From assembly GCF_002860165.1 (NCBI RefSeq), contig NZ_PGUZ01000059.1, forward strand, positions 1 through 64,000: a stretch of DNA of 64,000 bases, in the 5' to 3' direction. This stretch comes from Bacillus sp. V3-13. Its GTDB lineage: Bacteria; Bacillota; Bacilli; Bacillales; Cytobacillaceae. Of this stretch, positions 56,919-64,000 are shown in pieces. Each line of letters opens with the position of its first letter. Position 1 is the stretch's first letter. Position numbers and translations under genes: made by a program. The notes below the pieces were generated by a model. That model saw nothing but the letters and a program-made list of their open reading frames with translations, did no database searches and was not told the origin of the DNA.

Positions 56919-58271
56919 ATGGTAACATCACAATTAGCATCCTATATCACACAGACGAAATATGAACAAATGGGAGAAATTGCCATAATAGAAGCAAAAC
57001 GAAGCCTATTGAACTGGCTTGGAGTCGCGATCGGGGCGGCAGGGCACGTTTCGATGGACAAAGTATTCGCCGTGGCGAACATGACAGGAAGCCGTGGGAA
57101 GGCAACGATATTCGGAAGAAATGAAAAAACGGATATCTTGTTTGCAGCTTTATTAAATGGAATGTCATCTCATATATACGATTTTGATGATACTTTGCTT
57201 GAAACAGTGCTCCATCCGTCTGCTCCTGTTTTTCCTGCCATCCTCGCCTACGCGGAAAAAGAGGGGAAGAGCGGAAAGGATGTGCTCGAAGCCTTTATCA
57301 TTGGCTGTGAAGTGGCGGCACGGCTTGCGCTCAGCGTATATCCATCACATTACTGGCGCGGCTGGCATATTACAGGAAGTGTCGGCGGCATTGGTGCAGC
57401 ATCAGCTGTAAGCAAGCTGCAAGGCCTGGATGAGAAAAAAGCAGCTTATGCCATTGGCATTGCGGCGGCTGAACCGGTTGGCTTACGCGAAATGTTTGGT
57501 ACCGAAACAAAGCCACTGCACCCTGGAAAAGCAGCGATGAACGGCCTGCTCGCTTCTTTAATGGCCGGGCAAGGCTTTATCAGCTCAGAACACCCGCTCG
57601 AAGCAGAAAGAGGTTTTGTGAAGGTGCTGTCGGAAGAGAACAAACTAGAGGTTATAACTGAAAAATGGGGTGACAAGTGGGAAATTGAGAAGAACAGTTA
57701 TAAGCCATTTGCCAGCGGTATTGTAACCCACCCTGCAATTGACGGTATCATCACCATCCAAAAAACGCACCAGCTGAAGGCAGAAGATGTAGAATCAATA
57801 GAGATTACCGGCCATCCATTAGTCAAAGAGCTTACAGGGAAGACGGCTATTACCAAAGGGCTTGAAGGAAAGTTCAGTGTTTTCCATTGTGTTGCTGCAG
57901 CATTCTTTAACTTAAAGGCGGGCGTTGAGGAATTTACTGATGAATTTGTTAATCAAGAAAATGTCAAATCCCTGAGAAGTAAAATCAAGCTTATTATTGA
58001 TAAGAGAATTAAAGAAGACCAGGCGCGGATTGCAGTAAAGCTAAAAGACGGACGCGAACTCAGCCATTTTGTTGAGCATGCTGTCGGAAGTGCGCTAAAA
58101 CCGATGACAAACCAGCAGCTTGAGGATAAGTTCATGGATGTAACTGCTAACATCATCAGGAGAGAGGCCAAACAGCAGCTCATTGAAATGATGAGCCGTT
58201 TTGAAGAGCTGGAAGACCTGACCGGTTTTTTTGAGCTTTGTACACCTGCGGCAGCGAACATTAAAAAATAG
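56919..58271 (+). CDS. MmgE/PrpD family protein (first)
   Basis: A 450-residue cytoplasmic protein from ATG 56919 after AAAGGAGA. It shows LLNWLGVAIGAAGH near residue 30, LNGMSSHIYDFDDTLLETVLHPSAPVFPAIL with the family's DD pair and His, GWHITGSVGGIGAASAVSKL, GTETKPLHPGKAAMNGLLAS, and the domain-closing KPFASGIVTHPAIDG. The fold includes 2-methylcitrate dehydratase, cis-aconitate decarboxylase and related racemase-like enzymes. It is downstream of the CitE-like gene; a dehydratase, decarboxylase or isomerase step on a branched di- or tricarboxylate is likely. Confidence 0.88.
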   Translation: MVTSQLASYITQTKYEQMGEIAIIEAKRSLLNWLGVAIGAAGHVSMDKVFAVANMTGSRGKATIFGRNEKTDILFAALLNGMSSHIYDFDDTLLETVLHPSAPVFPAILAYAEKEGKSGKDVLEAFIIGCEVAARLALSVYPSHYWRGWHITGSVGGIGAASAVSKLQGLDEKKAAYAIGIAAAEPVGLREMFGTETKPLHPGKAAMNGLLASLMAGQGFISSEHPLEAERGFVKVLSEENKLEVITEKWGDKWEIEKNSYKPFASGIVTHPAIDGIITIQKTHQLKAEDVESIEITGHPLVKELTGKTAITKGLEGKFSVFHCVAAAFFNLKAGVEEFTDEFVNQENVKSLRSKIKLIIDKRIKEDQARIAVKLKDGRELSHFVEHAVGSALKPMTNQQLEDKFMDVTANIIRREAKQQLIEMMSRFEELEDLTGFFELCTPAAANIKK

Positions 58272-58314
58272 TAAACAAAAAGAGCTGACGCTTAAAGAAG
58301 AAAGAAGGATATTT

Positions 58315-59778
58315 ATGGGAACTCCAAAAACCAGAGGAGAATTAGAGGTAGCGAAATCGCAGCGAAAGCTGTCAAATAATATTCCTAAAATCGGAGTTCT
58401 GTTCTTGGGAGCCGCCATCATGCTGGCAGTGTATTTGATTTTGCCAACCGGGTTCACGCAACCGGCGAGAATGATGATCGCTTTTTTGGCCATCAGTGTC
58501 TTTTATTGGACTTTTGAACCGATACCTCTGGGATTGACAGCTCTACTAATGATTGTCCTTATGGTTGTTTCAGGAGTGGTCGATACGAATGTTGTTTTTA
58601 GTGGATTTTCCTCACCGGCTATTTTCCTGATTATAGCAGGAATGATGCTGGCAAAAGGGGTCAATGATACTCCCCTAGCAAGGAGGGCTGCCTATTGGTT
58701 TTTAGCACGATGGGGCGGGAGTGCAAAAGGTCTCTTGGCCAGCATTCTCGTGATTCCGCAAATCCAGGCATTCTTCATTCCTGCTGCAGCCGTCCGAACG
58801 ACGCTGCTTCTCCCGGTCGCTTTCATGTCCCTCGAAACAATTGGGGACAGGGCAAAGGGAAATTTGACCAAAATGGTCCTTCTTGCAGTTGCATTTGGTG
58901 GCACGATTAGCGGGACGGCTGTCATGACAGCGGCCATTGGCAACATCCTGACGGTGGAAATGCTAAAAGAGATTCTGGGTATTAAGATCACTTATATTCA
59001 ATGGCTCATGTATACGTTTCCGGTCTGGATGATCTTGATTCCGCTTGCCTGGTTTATATTGCTCCACAGCTTTCCGTTGACAGAAAAGGAGAAAAATTTT
59101 CCGCATGTAAAAAAAGAGATTAATAGAAAGCTTTCAAGCCTGGGAAAAATGGCTGGAAAAGAAAAGAGATGCTTTTCAATATTGGTGCTCATTGTTGGCC
59201 TCTGGTTTACTGAACCGCTTCATGGTATGCATTCAAGCATCCCGGCTTTGATTGGGGTTGTGTTAATGGCAATGCCCGGTATCGGCTGCACGACTTGGTC
59301 AAATTTAGTTAAAATCAACTTTGATACGATTCTCTTGCTTGGTGTTACGTTGTCACTGGGATATGCATTCAACTCGTCAGGCGCACCTGACTTGGTGGGA
59401 GAAAGCCTTAGCACCGGCTGGATCATTGATCTCCTGAGTTCACCGCTCTTGGCGGTCGTCGCGGTGCTGATCATTACACATATCCTTCATCTTGCTGTTG
59501 CGAATGTCTCTACAGCTGTGGTTACGCTGATTCCGATTTTTATTGGATTGGCAGGCGAATCAGGGGCTGACCCTGCGCTCATCTGTGTGACCGCTTCGCT
59601 CGCATGCCTGCACGGATACATCCTTGTTGTGGAATCAACACCAAACATCATTGTTTACAGTACAGGTCAGATTCAACAGAAGGAGTTTTTAATCCCCGGT
59701 TTAATCATGACCGGCCTGATGATTGCTGTTACCATCATCGTAGCTATCACTTGGTGGAATTGGATTGGTTTTATGTAG
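58315..59778 (+). CDS. DASS/SLC13 family anion:sodium symporter
   Basis: A 487-residue membrane protein. The ATG at 58315 has GAAGAAAGAAGGA upstream; earlier in-frame starts overlap the previous gene. About 11-12 helices are seen. Family motifs: PIPLGLTALLMIVLMVVSGV, LMLAKGVNDTPLARRAAYW-type region, GGTISGTAVMTAAIGNILTV (first SNT-like loop) and NVSTAVVTLIPIFIG late in the protein. Members import succinate, malate, citrate or related acids. It is the second acid importer of this region besides the TRAP system. Confidence 0.88.
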   Translation: MGTPKTRGELEVAKSQRKLSNNIPKIGVLFLGAAIMLAVYLILPTGFTQPARMMIAFLAISVFYWTFEPIPLGLTALLMIVLMVVSGVVDTNVVFSGFSSPAIFLIIAGMMLAKGVNDTPLARRAAYWFLARWGGSAKGLLASILVIPQIQAFFIPAAAVRTTLLLPVAFMSLETIGDRAKGNLTKMVLLAVAFGGTISGTAVMTAAIGNILTVEMLKEILGIKITYIQWLMYTFPVWMILIPLAWFILLHSFPLTEKEKNFPHVKKEINRKLSSLGKMAGKEKRCFSILVLIVGLWFTEPLHGMHSSIPALIGVVLMAMPGIGCTTWSNLVKINFDTILLLGVTLSLGYAFNSSGAPDLVGESLSTGWIIDLLSSPLLAVVAVLIITHILHLAVANVSTAVVTLIPIFIGLAGESGADPALICVTASLACLHGYILVVESTPNIIVYSTGQIQQKEFLIPGLIMTGLMIAVTIIVAITWWNWIGFM

Positions 59779-59795
59779 AATTATTCAGAATATTA

Positions 59796-59824
59796 TAGAC
59801 AATGCACTTTGGATATTGTATCCT
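59796..59824 (+). promoter_or_regulatory. Promoter with GGATA-TTG-TATCC operator before the 59861 regulator
   Basis: TAGACA (59796-59801), 17-base spacer, TATCCT (59819-59824). The inverted repeat GGATATTGTATCC at 59811-59823 overlaps the -10 box, exactly as in the promoter at 42459. Confidence 0.65.
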
Positions 59825-59860
59825 GAAAATAAAAACAGCAAAATGAAAGGTCGGCAAGTC

Positions 59861-60526
59861 ATGACAGCAAACCAGGTATTACGCATAGAAAATAAAGATA
59901 CGCTCCATTTAAAAGTATGCAATGTGATCCGGGAAGCAATTATTAGAGGAGATTTTAAGCCAGGTGAAAGGCTGAAACAATCTGATCTCGCTGATAAGCT
60001 CGGCGTAAGCCGGATGCCGGTACGGGAAGCATTGCAGAAGCTGGAAAGTGAAGGACTGATTATCATCGAACCCCATAAAGGTGCGATTGTTAAATCTATC
60101 TCTATAAATGACATCGAGGAAATATACAGCTTAAGGGCTGAGCTTGAAAAATTGGCGGTTTATAAAAGTATTGATCTTTTAACAGAAGAGGACATCCATC
60201 AATTGACTATTTTAGTAGACAGGATGGAAACAGCAGAGGATGTTGACTCTTTTGTCAGTGATAACATCGAATTTCACAAGCTGCTGGTCAGGCGCTGTAA
60301 ATGGGAACGCCTCAACGGTTTTATCAGCAACCTCTGGAATGGGTTCCCGCAACAGACCCCCCATGTGTTAAGCGGCCAGGCTGAGGCGTCCAACGTTGAA
60401 CATAGGGAAATCCTGAATGCGATCAAAGCCGGGTATAAGGAAACAGCTGCAAACCTTGTTTCTGAGCATATCCGCCGTACCGGGGAAACACTGATCAAAA
60501 GCTTGAAAAAAGAGGGCCAGAAATGA
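59861..60526 (+). CDS. GntR-family regulator with FCD domain (paralogue B)
   Basis: A 221-residue regulator. ATG 59861 follows GAAAGG by 10 bases; the ATG at 59843 has no ribosome site. Wing-helix SDLADKLGVSRMPVREALQKL, then PHKGAIVKSISINDIEEIYSLRAE and the FCD domain with FVSDNIEFHKLLVRRCKWERL and VEHREILNAIKAGY. Its stop codon lies within a terminator hairpin. It is paralogous to the 55300 regulator and sits between the DASS gene and the ligase operon; it probably controls itself and the next operon via the ATTGTATCC motif. Confidence 0.88.
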   Translation: MTANQVLRIENKDTLHLKVCNVIREAIIRGDFKPGERLKQSDLADKLGVSRMPVREALQKLESEGLIIIEPHKGAIVKSISINDIEEIYSLRAELEKLAVYKSIDLLTEEDIHQLTILVDRMETAEDVDSFVSDNIEFHKLLVRRCKWERLNGFISNLWNGFPQQTPHVLSGQAEASNVEHREILNAIKAGYKETAANLVSEHIRRTGETLIKSLKKEGQK

Positions 60527-60538
60527 CCGCCCTCTTTT
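60508..60538 (+). terminator. Terminator overlapping the end of the 59861 regulator gene
   Basis: AAAAGAGGGC pairs perfectly with GCCCTCTTTT. The 11-base loop contains the stop codon TGA (60524-60526), so the gene's last codons form the left arm. The right arm supplies the T-run. Confidence 0.82.
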
Positions 60539-60548
60539 AAAAAATAAA

Positions 60549-60566
60549 ATTGTATCCAATATCCAT
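60549..60566 (+). promoter_or_regulatory. ATTGTATCC operator before the acid-CoA ligase operon
   Basis: ATTGTATCCAATATCCAT, 18 bases identical to 55962-55979. It lies between the terminator at 60538 and AGGAGGCGG at 60569. A weak TTAAAA (60537) and TATCCA (60560-60565) with 17-base spacing could be the promoter. Confidence 0.65.
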
Positions 60567-60581
60567 TTAGGAGGCGGGAAG

Positions 60582-61781
60582 ATGGGAAGAATGCTTGAAA
60601 ACGCCAGTAAAACACTTTTAAAAGAAAACGGGGTTCCAGTTCCTGAACATTTGGTCGTCTCTTCTCCAGAGGAGATACAAGAAGAATTCACAATGAAACC
60701 GGTTGTTTTAAAGGCTCTGGTACCTGTTGGCAAAAGGGGCAAAGCCGGTGCAATTATGTTTGCGGATACAGTTGAAGATGCGAAGGAGAAAGCAGCACAG
60801 CTGTTTGAGATGACTGTACGGAATTATCCGGTCGACCAGGTACTGGTTGAAGAAAAAATCCAGATTGACGAAGAATGGTATGTCTCGATTACAATCGATA
60901 AACAGAAGCAAATGCCCGTGATTATCGCTACAACTGCAGGCGGCGTTGAAGTCGAGGAACTGGTAAAAGAAGCCCCTGATAAAGTTACCATCTTCCATGT
61001 GGACCCATACTCTCCTCTCCATCCTTTTCAGGCAAAAGAAATTTGGAGCAGGCTTGGGGTAAAAGGAAAACCGCTTATCAAAGCAGCTTCAGTATTGTGC
61101 AATCTTTATGACGTGTTCATGAAATATGATTGTTATATCCTCGAGATTAATCCCCTTGTACTGACAGTCGATGAAAATGTGATGGCTGCAGCTTCGGTCA
61201 TGGGCGTCGATGACGCAGCCCTCTACCGCCAGCCGGCACTTGAAGGGAAAGTAGAGTCCGGAAGTGAACGTGCTTGGAGACCGCTCACAGTACTTGAAAA
61301 GGAGATGATTAAGGTGAACGACGCCGATTACCGGGGCACGGCAAGGTATACCGAGATGGAGGGCGGAGATATCGGCTTTATGTGCGGAGGTGGCGGCGGC
61401 AGCTTATTAAGCTTCGATGCACTGAAAATCCTTGGTGCAACACCAGCAAACTACACGGAAACAGGGGGCAACCCTTCTGAAGAAAAAGTATATGGTTTGA
61501 CGAAAGGGATTTTATCCAAAGAAGGAGTCAAAGGGTTGTTTGTCGCCCACAACATTACAAATAATACCCAAATCGATGTGATGGCACGGGGAATTGTCAG
61601 GGCTGTTGAGGAACTTGGGCTCAACCCGGATACATTCCCAATTGTCGTCCGCGAGGCAGGAGTAAATGATGAGGAAGGTAAAAGAATTTTCCTTAATGCA
61701 GGCATCACCTACTTCGGTGAAGAGCGCACGATTGAAGAAGCCGCAGCCGAAATGGTCAGCAAAATGAAAGGGGTTAGTTAA
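60582..61781 (+). CDS. Succinyl-CoA synthetase beta-like acid-CoA ligase subunit (possible malate/citramalate-CoA ligase)
   Basis: A 399-residue ATP-grasp protein from ATG 60582 after AGGAGGCGG. NASKTLLKENGVPVPEH and PVVLKALVPVGKRGKAG start the ATP-grasp domain, LVEEKIQIDEEWYVSI and ILEINPLVLTVDENVMAAAS carry the nucleotide/Mg ligands, and GDIGFMCGGGGGSLLSFDAL-KILGATPANYTETGGNPSEE is the CoA-ligase power helix region. The second gene encodes the matching alpha subunit. The locus has no citric-acid-cycle genes, so activation of malate or citramalate for the CitE-like lyase is more likely than succinate metabolism. Confidence 0.88.
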   Translation: MGRMLENASKTLLKENGVPVPEHLVVSSPEEIQEEFTMKPVVLKALVPVGKRGKAGAIMFADTVEDAKEKAAQLFEMTVRNYPVDQVLVEEKIQIDEEWYVSITIDKQKQMPVIIATTAGGVEVEELVKEAPDKVTIFHVDPYSPLHPFQAKEIWSRLGVKGKPLIKAASVLCNLYDVFMKYDCYILEINPLVLTVDENVMAAASVMGVDDAALYRQPALEGKVESGSERAWRPLTVLEKEMIKVNDADYRGTARYTEMEGGDIGFMCGGGGGSLLSFDALKILGATPANYTETGGNPSEEKVYGLTKGILSKEGVKGLFVAHNITNNTQIDVMARGIVRAVEELGLNPDTFPIVVREAGVNDEEGKRIFLNAGITYFGEERTIEEAAAEMVSKMKGVS

Positions 61782-62699
61782 ATGGCTATTTTAATCGATC
61801 AGCATACTAGAATAGCAGTCCAGGGAATAACCGGACGCGAAGCCTCCATGATTGTAAATCATACCCTCTCGTATGGTACGAAGATTTATGCTGGAATCAC
61901 CCCGGGAAAAGGCGGCCAAAATGTCCATGGTGTACCGGTGTATGACACGATGTCAGAGGCAAAAACAGCCCATGGCATCAATGCCAGCCTTGTGGTTGTA
62001 CCACCGGCCTTTGCCCTTGATGCTGTCCTTGAGGCGCTGGCACACGGGATTAAGCTGATAGTCGTCACAACCGAAAACATCCCCCAATTAGACGTAATTA
62101 AAATGCTCCATTCGGCAAAAAAAGAAAACGCTTTAATTATTGGGCCAAACACAGTCGGGATGATTAATCCGAAGGACAGAATCAAAATGGGCTCAATTGG
62201 CGGAGACCGCCCTGATCGCTGCTTTGTACCTGGCAATGTCGGCGTCATTTCCAGGAGCGGAGGCATGACAGCTGAGACGGCCTGGATGATCAAACGAGCC
62301 GGCTTCGGGGTGACAACCAGCATCGGGATCGGCGGAGATAGCCTAATTGGAACGACCATTAAAGATTTGCTCGCCCTTTTTGAACAAGATGAAGAAACAG
62401 AAGCAGTCGTAACTTTCTCGGAGCCTGGTACGACATTTGAAGAAGATGCCGCCCATTTCTTAAAGCAAGGAGGATTTACGAAGCCGCTCATCTCATTTGT
62501 TGCCGGGAAGTTTACTGAGTTACTGCCGGAAGGAACAGTCTTTGGCCATGCAGGTGCAATGATTTCCGGCGATGCGGGTCGCCCATCAAAGAAAATGGAA
62601 GCGTTACGGGAGGCCGGGGCCCATGTGGTAGAGCTCTATGATGACATCATACATATGTTGCAAAAGGTACTCGGCGCAAAAGTGGGGGAAGCAAAATGA
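61782..62699 (+). CDS. Succinyl-CoA synthetase alpha-like acid-CoA ligase subunit
   Basis: A 305-residue subunit from ATG 61782, directly after the beta stop. TRIAVQGITGREASMIVNHT is the CoA-binding Rossmann start, GITPGKGGQNVHGVPVYDT and LIIGPNTVGMINP follow, GVISRSGGMTAETAWMI is the signature, and EGTVFGHAGAMISGDAG has the His phosphorylated during catalysis. It forms a complex with the beta-like subunit. TGA overlaps the ATG of the next gene (ATGA), so the PrpD-type gene is translationally coupled to it. Confidence 0.9.
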   Translation: MAILIDQHTRIAVQGITGREASMIVNHTLSYGTKIYAGITPGKGGQNVHGVPVYDTMSEAKTAHGINASLVVVPPAFALDAVLEALAHGIKLIVVTTENIPQLDVIKMLHSAKKENALIIGPNTVGMINPKDRIKMGSIGGDRPDRCFVPGNVGVISRSGGMTAETAWMIKRAGFGVTTSIGIGGDSLIGTTIKDLLALFEQDEETEAVVTFSEPGTTFEEDAAHFLKQGGFTKPLISFVAGKFTELLPEGTVFGHAGAMISGDAGRPSKKMEALREAGAHVVELYDDIIHMLQKVLGAKVGEAK

Positions 62700-64000
62700 C
62701 ACTTTCGAAAGCATTAGCGGAATATGTCTGCCGGATAAGGTATGAAGATTTGCCAAAGGAAGTGGTCGAGTTCACGAAACTTTGCATACTTGACTGGTAT
62801 GGCTCGGCGATTGCGGGAAGCGGCTTAAAGCCAATTCAATCCATCAAGGAGCTTGTCGAAGAATGGGGAGGAACCGGGCAGGCAAGCATGGTCACCGGAG
62901 GCAAATCGTCAATCGGAAATGCCATTCTCGTCAATGCCGCTTCCAGCCATATCGTTGAACTTGATGATATTCATAAATCATCGATTATCCATGCGGGGAC
63001 CGTTGTCATTCCTGCTGCCGTCGCTGTTGCGGAAGCCTATAACTTAAGCGGGAAAGATTTGATTACGGCAGTAGTTGCCGGCTATGAGGTATGTTACCGG
63101 ATAGGTGAAGCTGTTTCACCTTCACATTACTATTACTTTCATAATACCGCGACATGCGGGACATTCGGCTCAGCAGCCGCAGTCGCAAAACTCTTGAACC
63201 TGGATGTTGAACAAACTGTCCATGCCCTTGGCAACGCCGGGACACAGGCTGCAGGACTATGGGAATTTATTGAGGACGGAGCAAATACAAAGCAGCTGCA
63301 TACGGCAAAAGCCGCATTCAATGGCACACTTGCGGCGCTCCTCGCCAGAAAGGATTTTACAGCCGCCAGTCAGATCCTTGAAGGAAGACGGGGATTTTTC
63401 AAAGCAATGGCGGAATCAAGTGACCCTGCGAAAATTACCATGAACCTTGGTAAAGAGTATAAAATCACTGAAAATAGTTTCAAAATTCATGCTTCTTGCC
63501 GCCACACACATCCAGCAATTGACTGTATCCTCGACATCATGAAGAACAAAAATGTCAATTACAAACAAATTCAAAGCATCGTGATCAGAACATACCAAAC
63601 TGTTTTAAATATTACGGATAAGCCGAATCCGGATTCTGTATATGCGGCCAAATTCTCAAGCCAGTTCTGCGCTGCATTGGCGGTAAAGAATGGCTCCGCA
63701 TCGCTTTCCGATTTTAACGAGGAACAGCTAGCTTCGAAGGAATTGAACGAACTCACGAAAAAAGTTAGTGTTACGGTTGATGATTATTACGAATCCTCCT
63801 ACCCGGAAAAATGGGGGGCGAAGGTTGAAATTACAACGTTGAATGGAGAAGTATATTCACAGAATACCGATTATCCGAAAGGAGACCCTGAAAAAATGGC
63901 CAGCAAAGAGGAGTTGGTAGAAAAGTTCATTTCGATGACAGCCGGCAAAATTGAAAAGGTTGAAACAGAAATCAAGGCGATTTTTGGCCTGGATAAAATA
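62696..64000 (+). CDS. MmgE/PrpD family protein (second), 3' end outside window
   Basis: 435 codons open from ATG 62696 to the window edge; the full protein should be only slightly longer (family about 450 residues). LCILDWYGSAIAGSGLKP near residue 30, NAILVNAASSHIVELDDIHKSSIIHAGTVVIPAAVAV with the family's DD pair and His, FHNTATCGTFGSAAAVAKLL, ANTKQLHTAKAAFNGTLAA and FKIHASCRHTHPAIDC are visible. It differs widely from the PrpD protein at 56919 (HELDDIHKSS against YDFDDTLLET), so the two are not recent copies. It is coupled to the acid-CoA ligase genes and may process the same substrate. Confidence 0.88.
   Translation, partial: MTLSKALAEYVCRIRYEDLPKEVVEFTKLCILDWYGSAIAGSGLKPIQSIKELVEEWGGTGQASMVTGGKSSIGNAILVNAASSHIVELDDIHKSSIIHAGTVVIPAAVAVAEAYNLSGKDLITAVVAGYEVCYRIGEAVSPSHYYYFHNTATCGTFGSAAAVAKLLNLDVEQTVHALGNAGTQAAGLWEFIEDGANTKQLHTAKAAFNGTLAALLARKDFTAASQILEGRRGFFKAMAESSDPAKITMNLGKEYKITENSFKIHASCRHTHPAIDCILDIMKNKNVNYKQIQSIVIRTYQTVLNITDKPNPDSVYAAKFSSQFCAALAVKNGSASLSDFNEEQLASKELNELTKKVSVTVDDYYESSYPEKWGAKVEITTLNGEVYSQNTDYPKGDPEKMASKEELVEKFISMTAGKIEKVETEIKAIFGLDKI

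Noticed and set aside
60582-62699. Citric-acid-cycle sucCD
   Set aside because: The pair lies in a GntR-controlled operon with a PrpD-type gene and no cycle enzymes, and Bacillaceae normally keep sucCD elsewhere.
1-64000. tRNA, rRNA, prophage, insertion sequence or replication origin
   Set aside because: No cloverleaf, rRNA segment, transposase with terminal repeats, phage module or DnaA-box cluster was found by reading both strands; small RNAs could not be excluded by eye.

Overview
The window looks like a chromosomal segment of a soil-type, moderately low-GC Bacillaceae bacterium (Bacillus, Neobacillus or Mesobacillus-like). Supporting signs are strong AGGAGG-type ribosome sites, frequent TTG starts, lipoprotein-anchored binding proteins, a CcpA-type cre site, a XylR-type ROK operator, a carbohydrate ABC importer without its own ATPase, and a GGGGTCAGGCCCC-type intergenic palindrome. 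No rRNA, tRNA, CRISPR array or intact mobile element was seen.

Layout. 1-2.6 kb: the tail of a polymorphic toxin with an AHH-type nuclease domain and its immunity protein, a degenerate 33-bp tandem repeat, a scar joining the head of a serine recombinase to the tail of a metallo-beta-lactamase-fold gene, and a small P-loop kinase. 2.6-11.2 kb: a LacI-controlled oligosaccharide locus (binding protein, two permeases, GH13, GH130, MFS exporter or importer) in which the GH13 gene and a DUF1861 gene are fused by an apparent deletion. 11.3-17.4 kb: a locus of unknown substrate (PPC-domain protein, cyclase-family protein, MFS transporter, ribulokinase-like kinase, GntR regulator, VOC protein) with a 26-bp perfect palindrome as its likely operator. 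17.4-26.2 kb: a ROK-controlled locus with a YhfX-like PLP enzyme, an amidase, a ribose-type ABC importer and nagB, suggesting use of an amino-sugar or amino-acid conjugate.

26.2-35.8 kb: divergent GntR/lyase and CoA-transferase/LeuCD/ABC/maleate-isomerase operons. Together they read as a predicted route from mesaconate or citraconate through (R)-citramalate and citramalyl-CoA to acetyl-CoA and pyruvate. 36.3-42.2 kb: a secreted penicillin-acylase-family enzyme, a sarcosine-oxidase-like flavoenzyme and a molybdopterin oxidoreductase. 42.5-46.9 kb: a second lyase module (HMG-CoA-lyase-like, enoyl-CoA hydratase, acyl-CoA dehydrogenase, family III CoA-transferase) fitting an activated branched dicarboxylate such as methylsuccinate or 3-methylglutarate. 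47-50.4 kb: GntR, two-subunit class I hydro-lyase, and a tartrate/D-malate-type dehydrogenase. 50.7-64 kb: a TRAP importer split over a divergent promoter, a dehydrogenase, a CitE-like lyase, two MmgE/PrpD proteins, a DASS transporter, an acid-CoA ligase pair of the SucCD fold, and two paralogous GntR regulators; the last gene runs off the window.

The right-hand 38 kb therefore appears to be a catabolic super-locus for C4-C6 di- and hydroxy-acids. It has three separate acid-activation plus C-C lyase modules and four uptake systems or parts of them. Six copies of an ATTGTATCC-related motif, often overlapping a TATCC(T/A) -10 box, suggest that the modules at 42.5, 53.3, 56.0, 59.8 and 60.6 kb share regulators. 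Substrate assignments are inference from gene content; family calls are from residues visible in the sequence.
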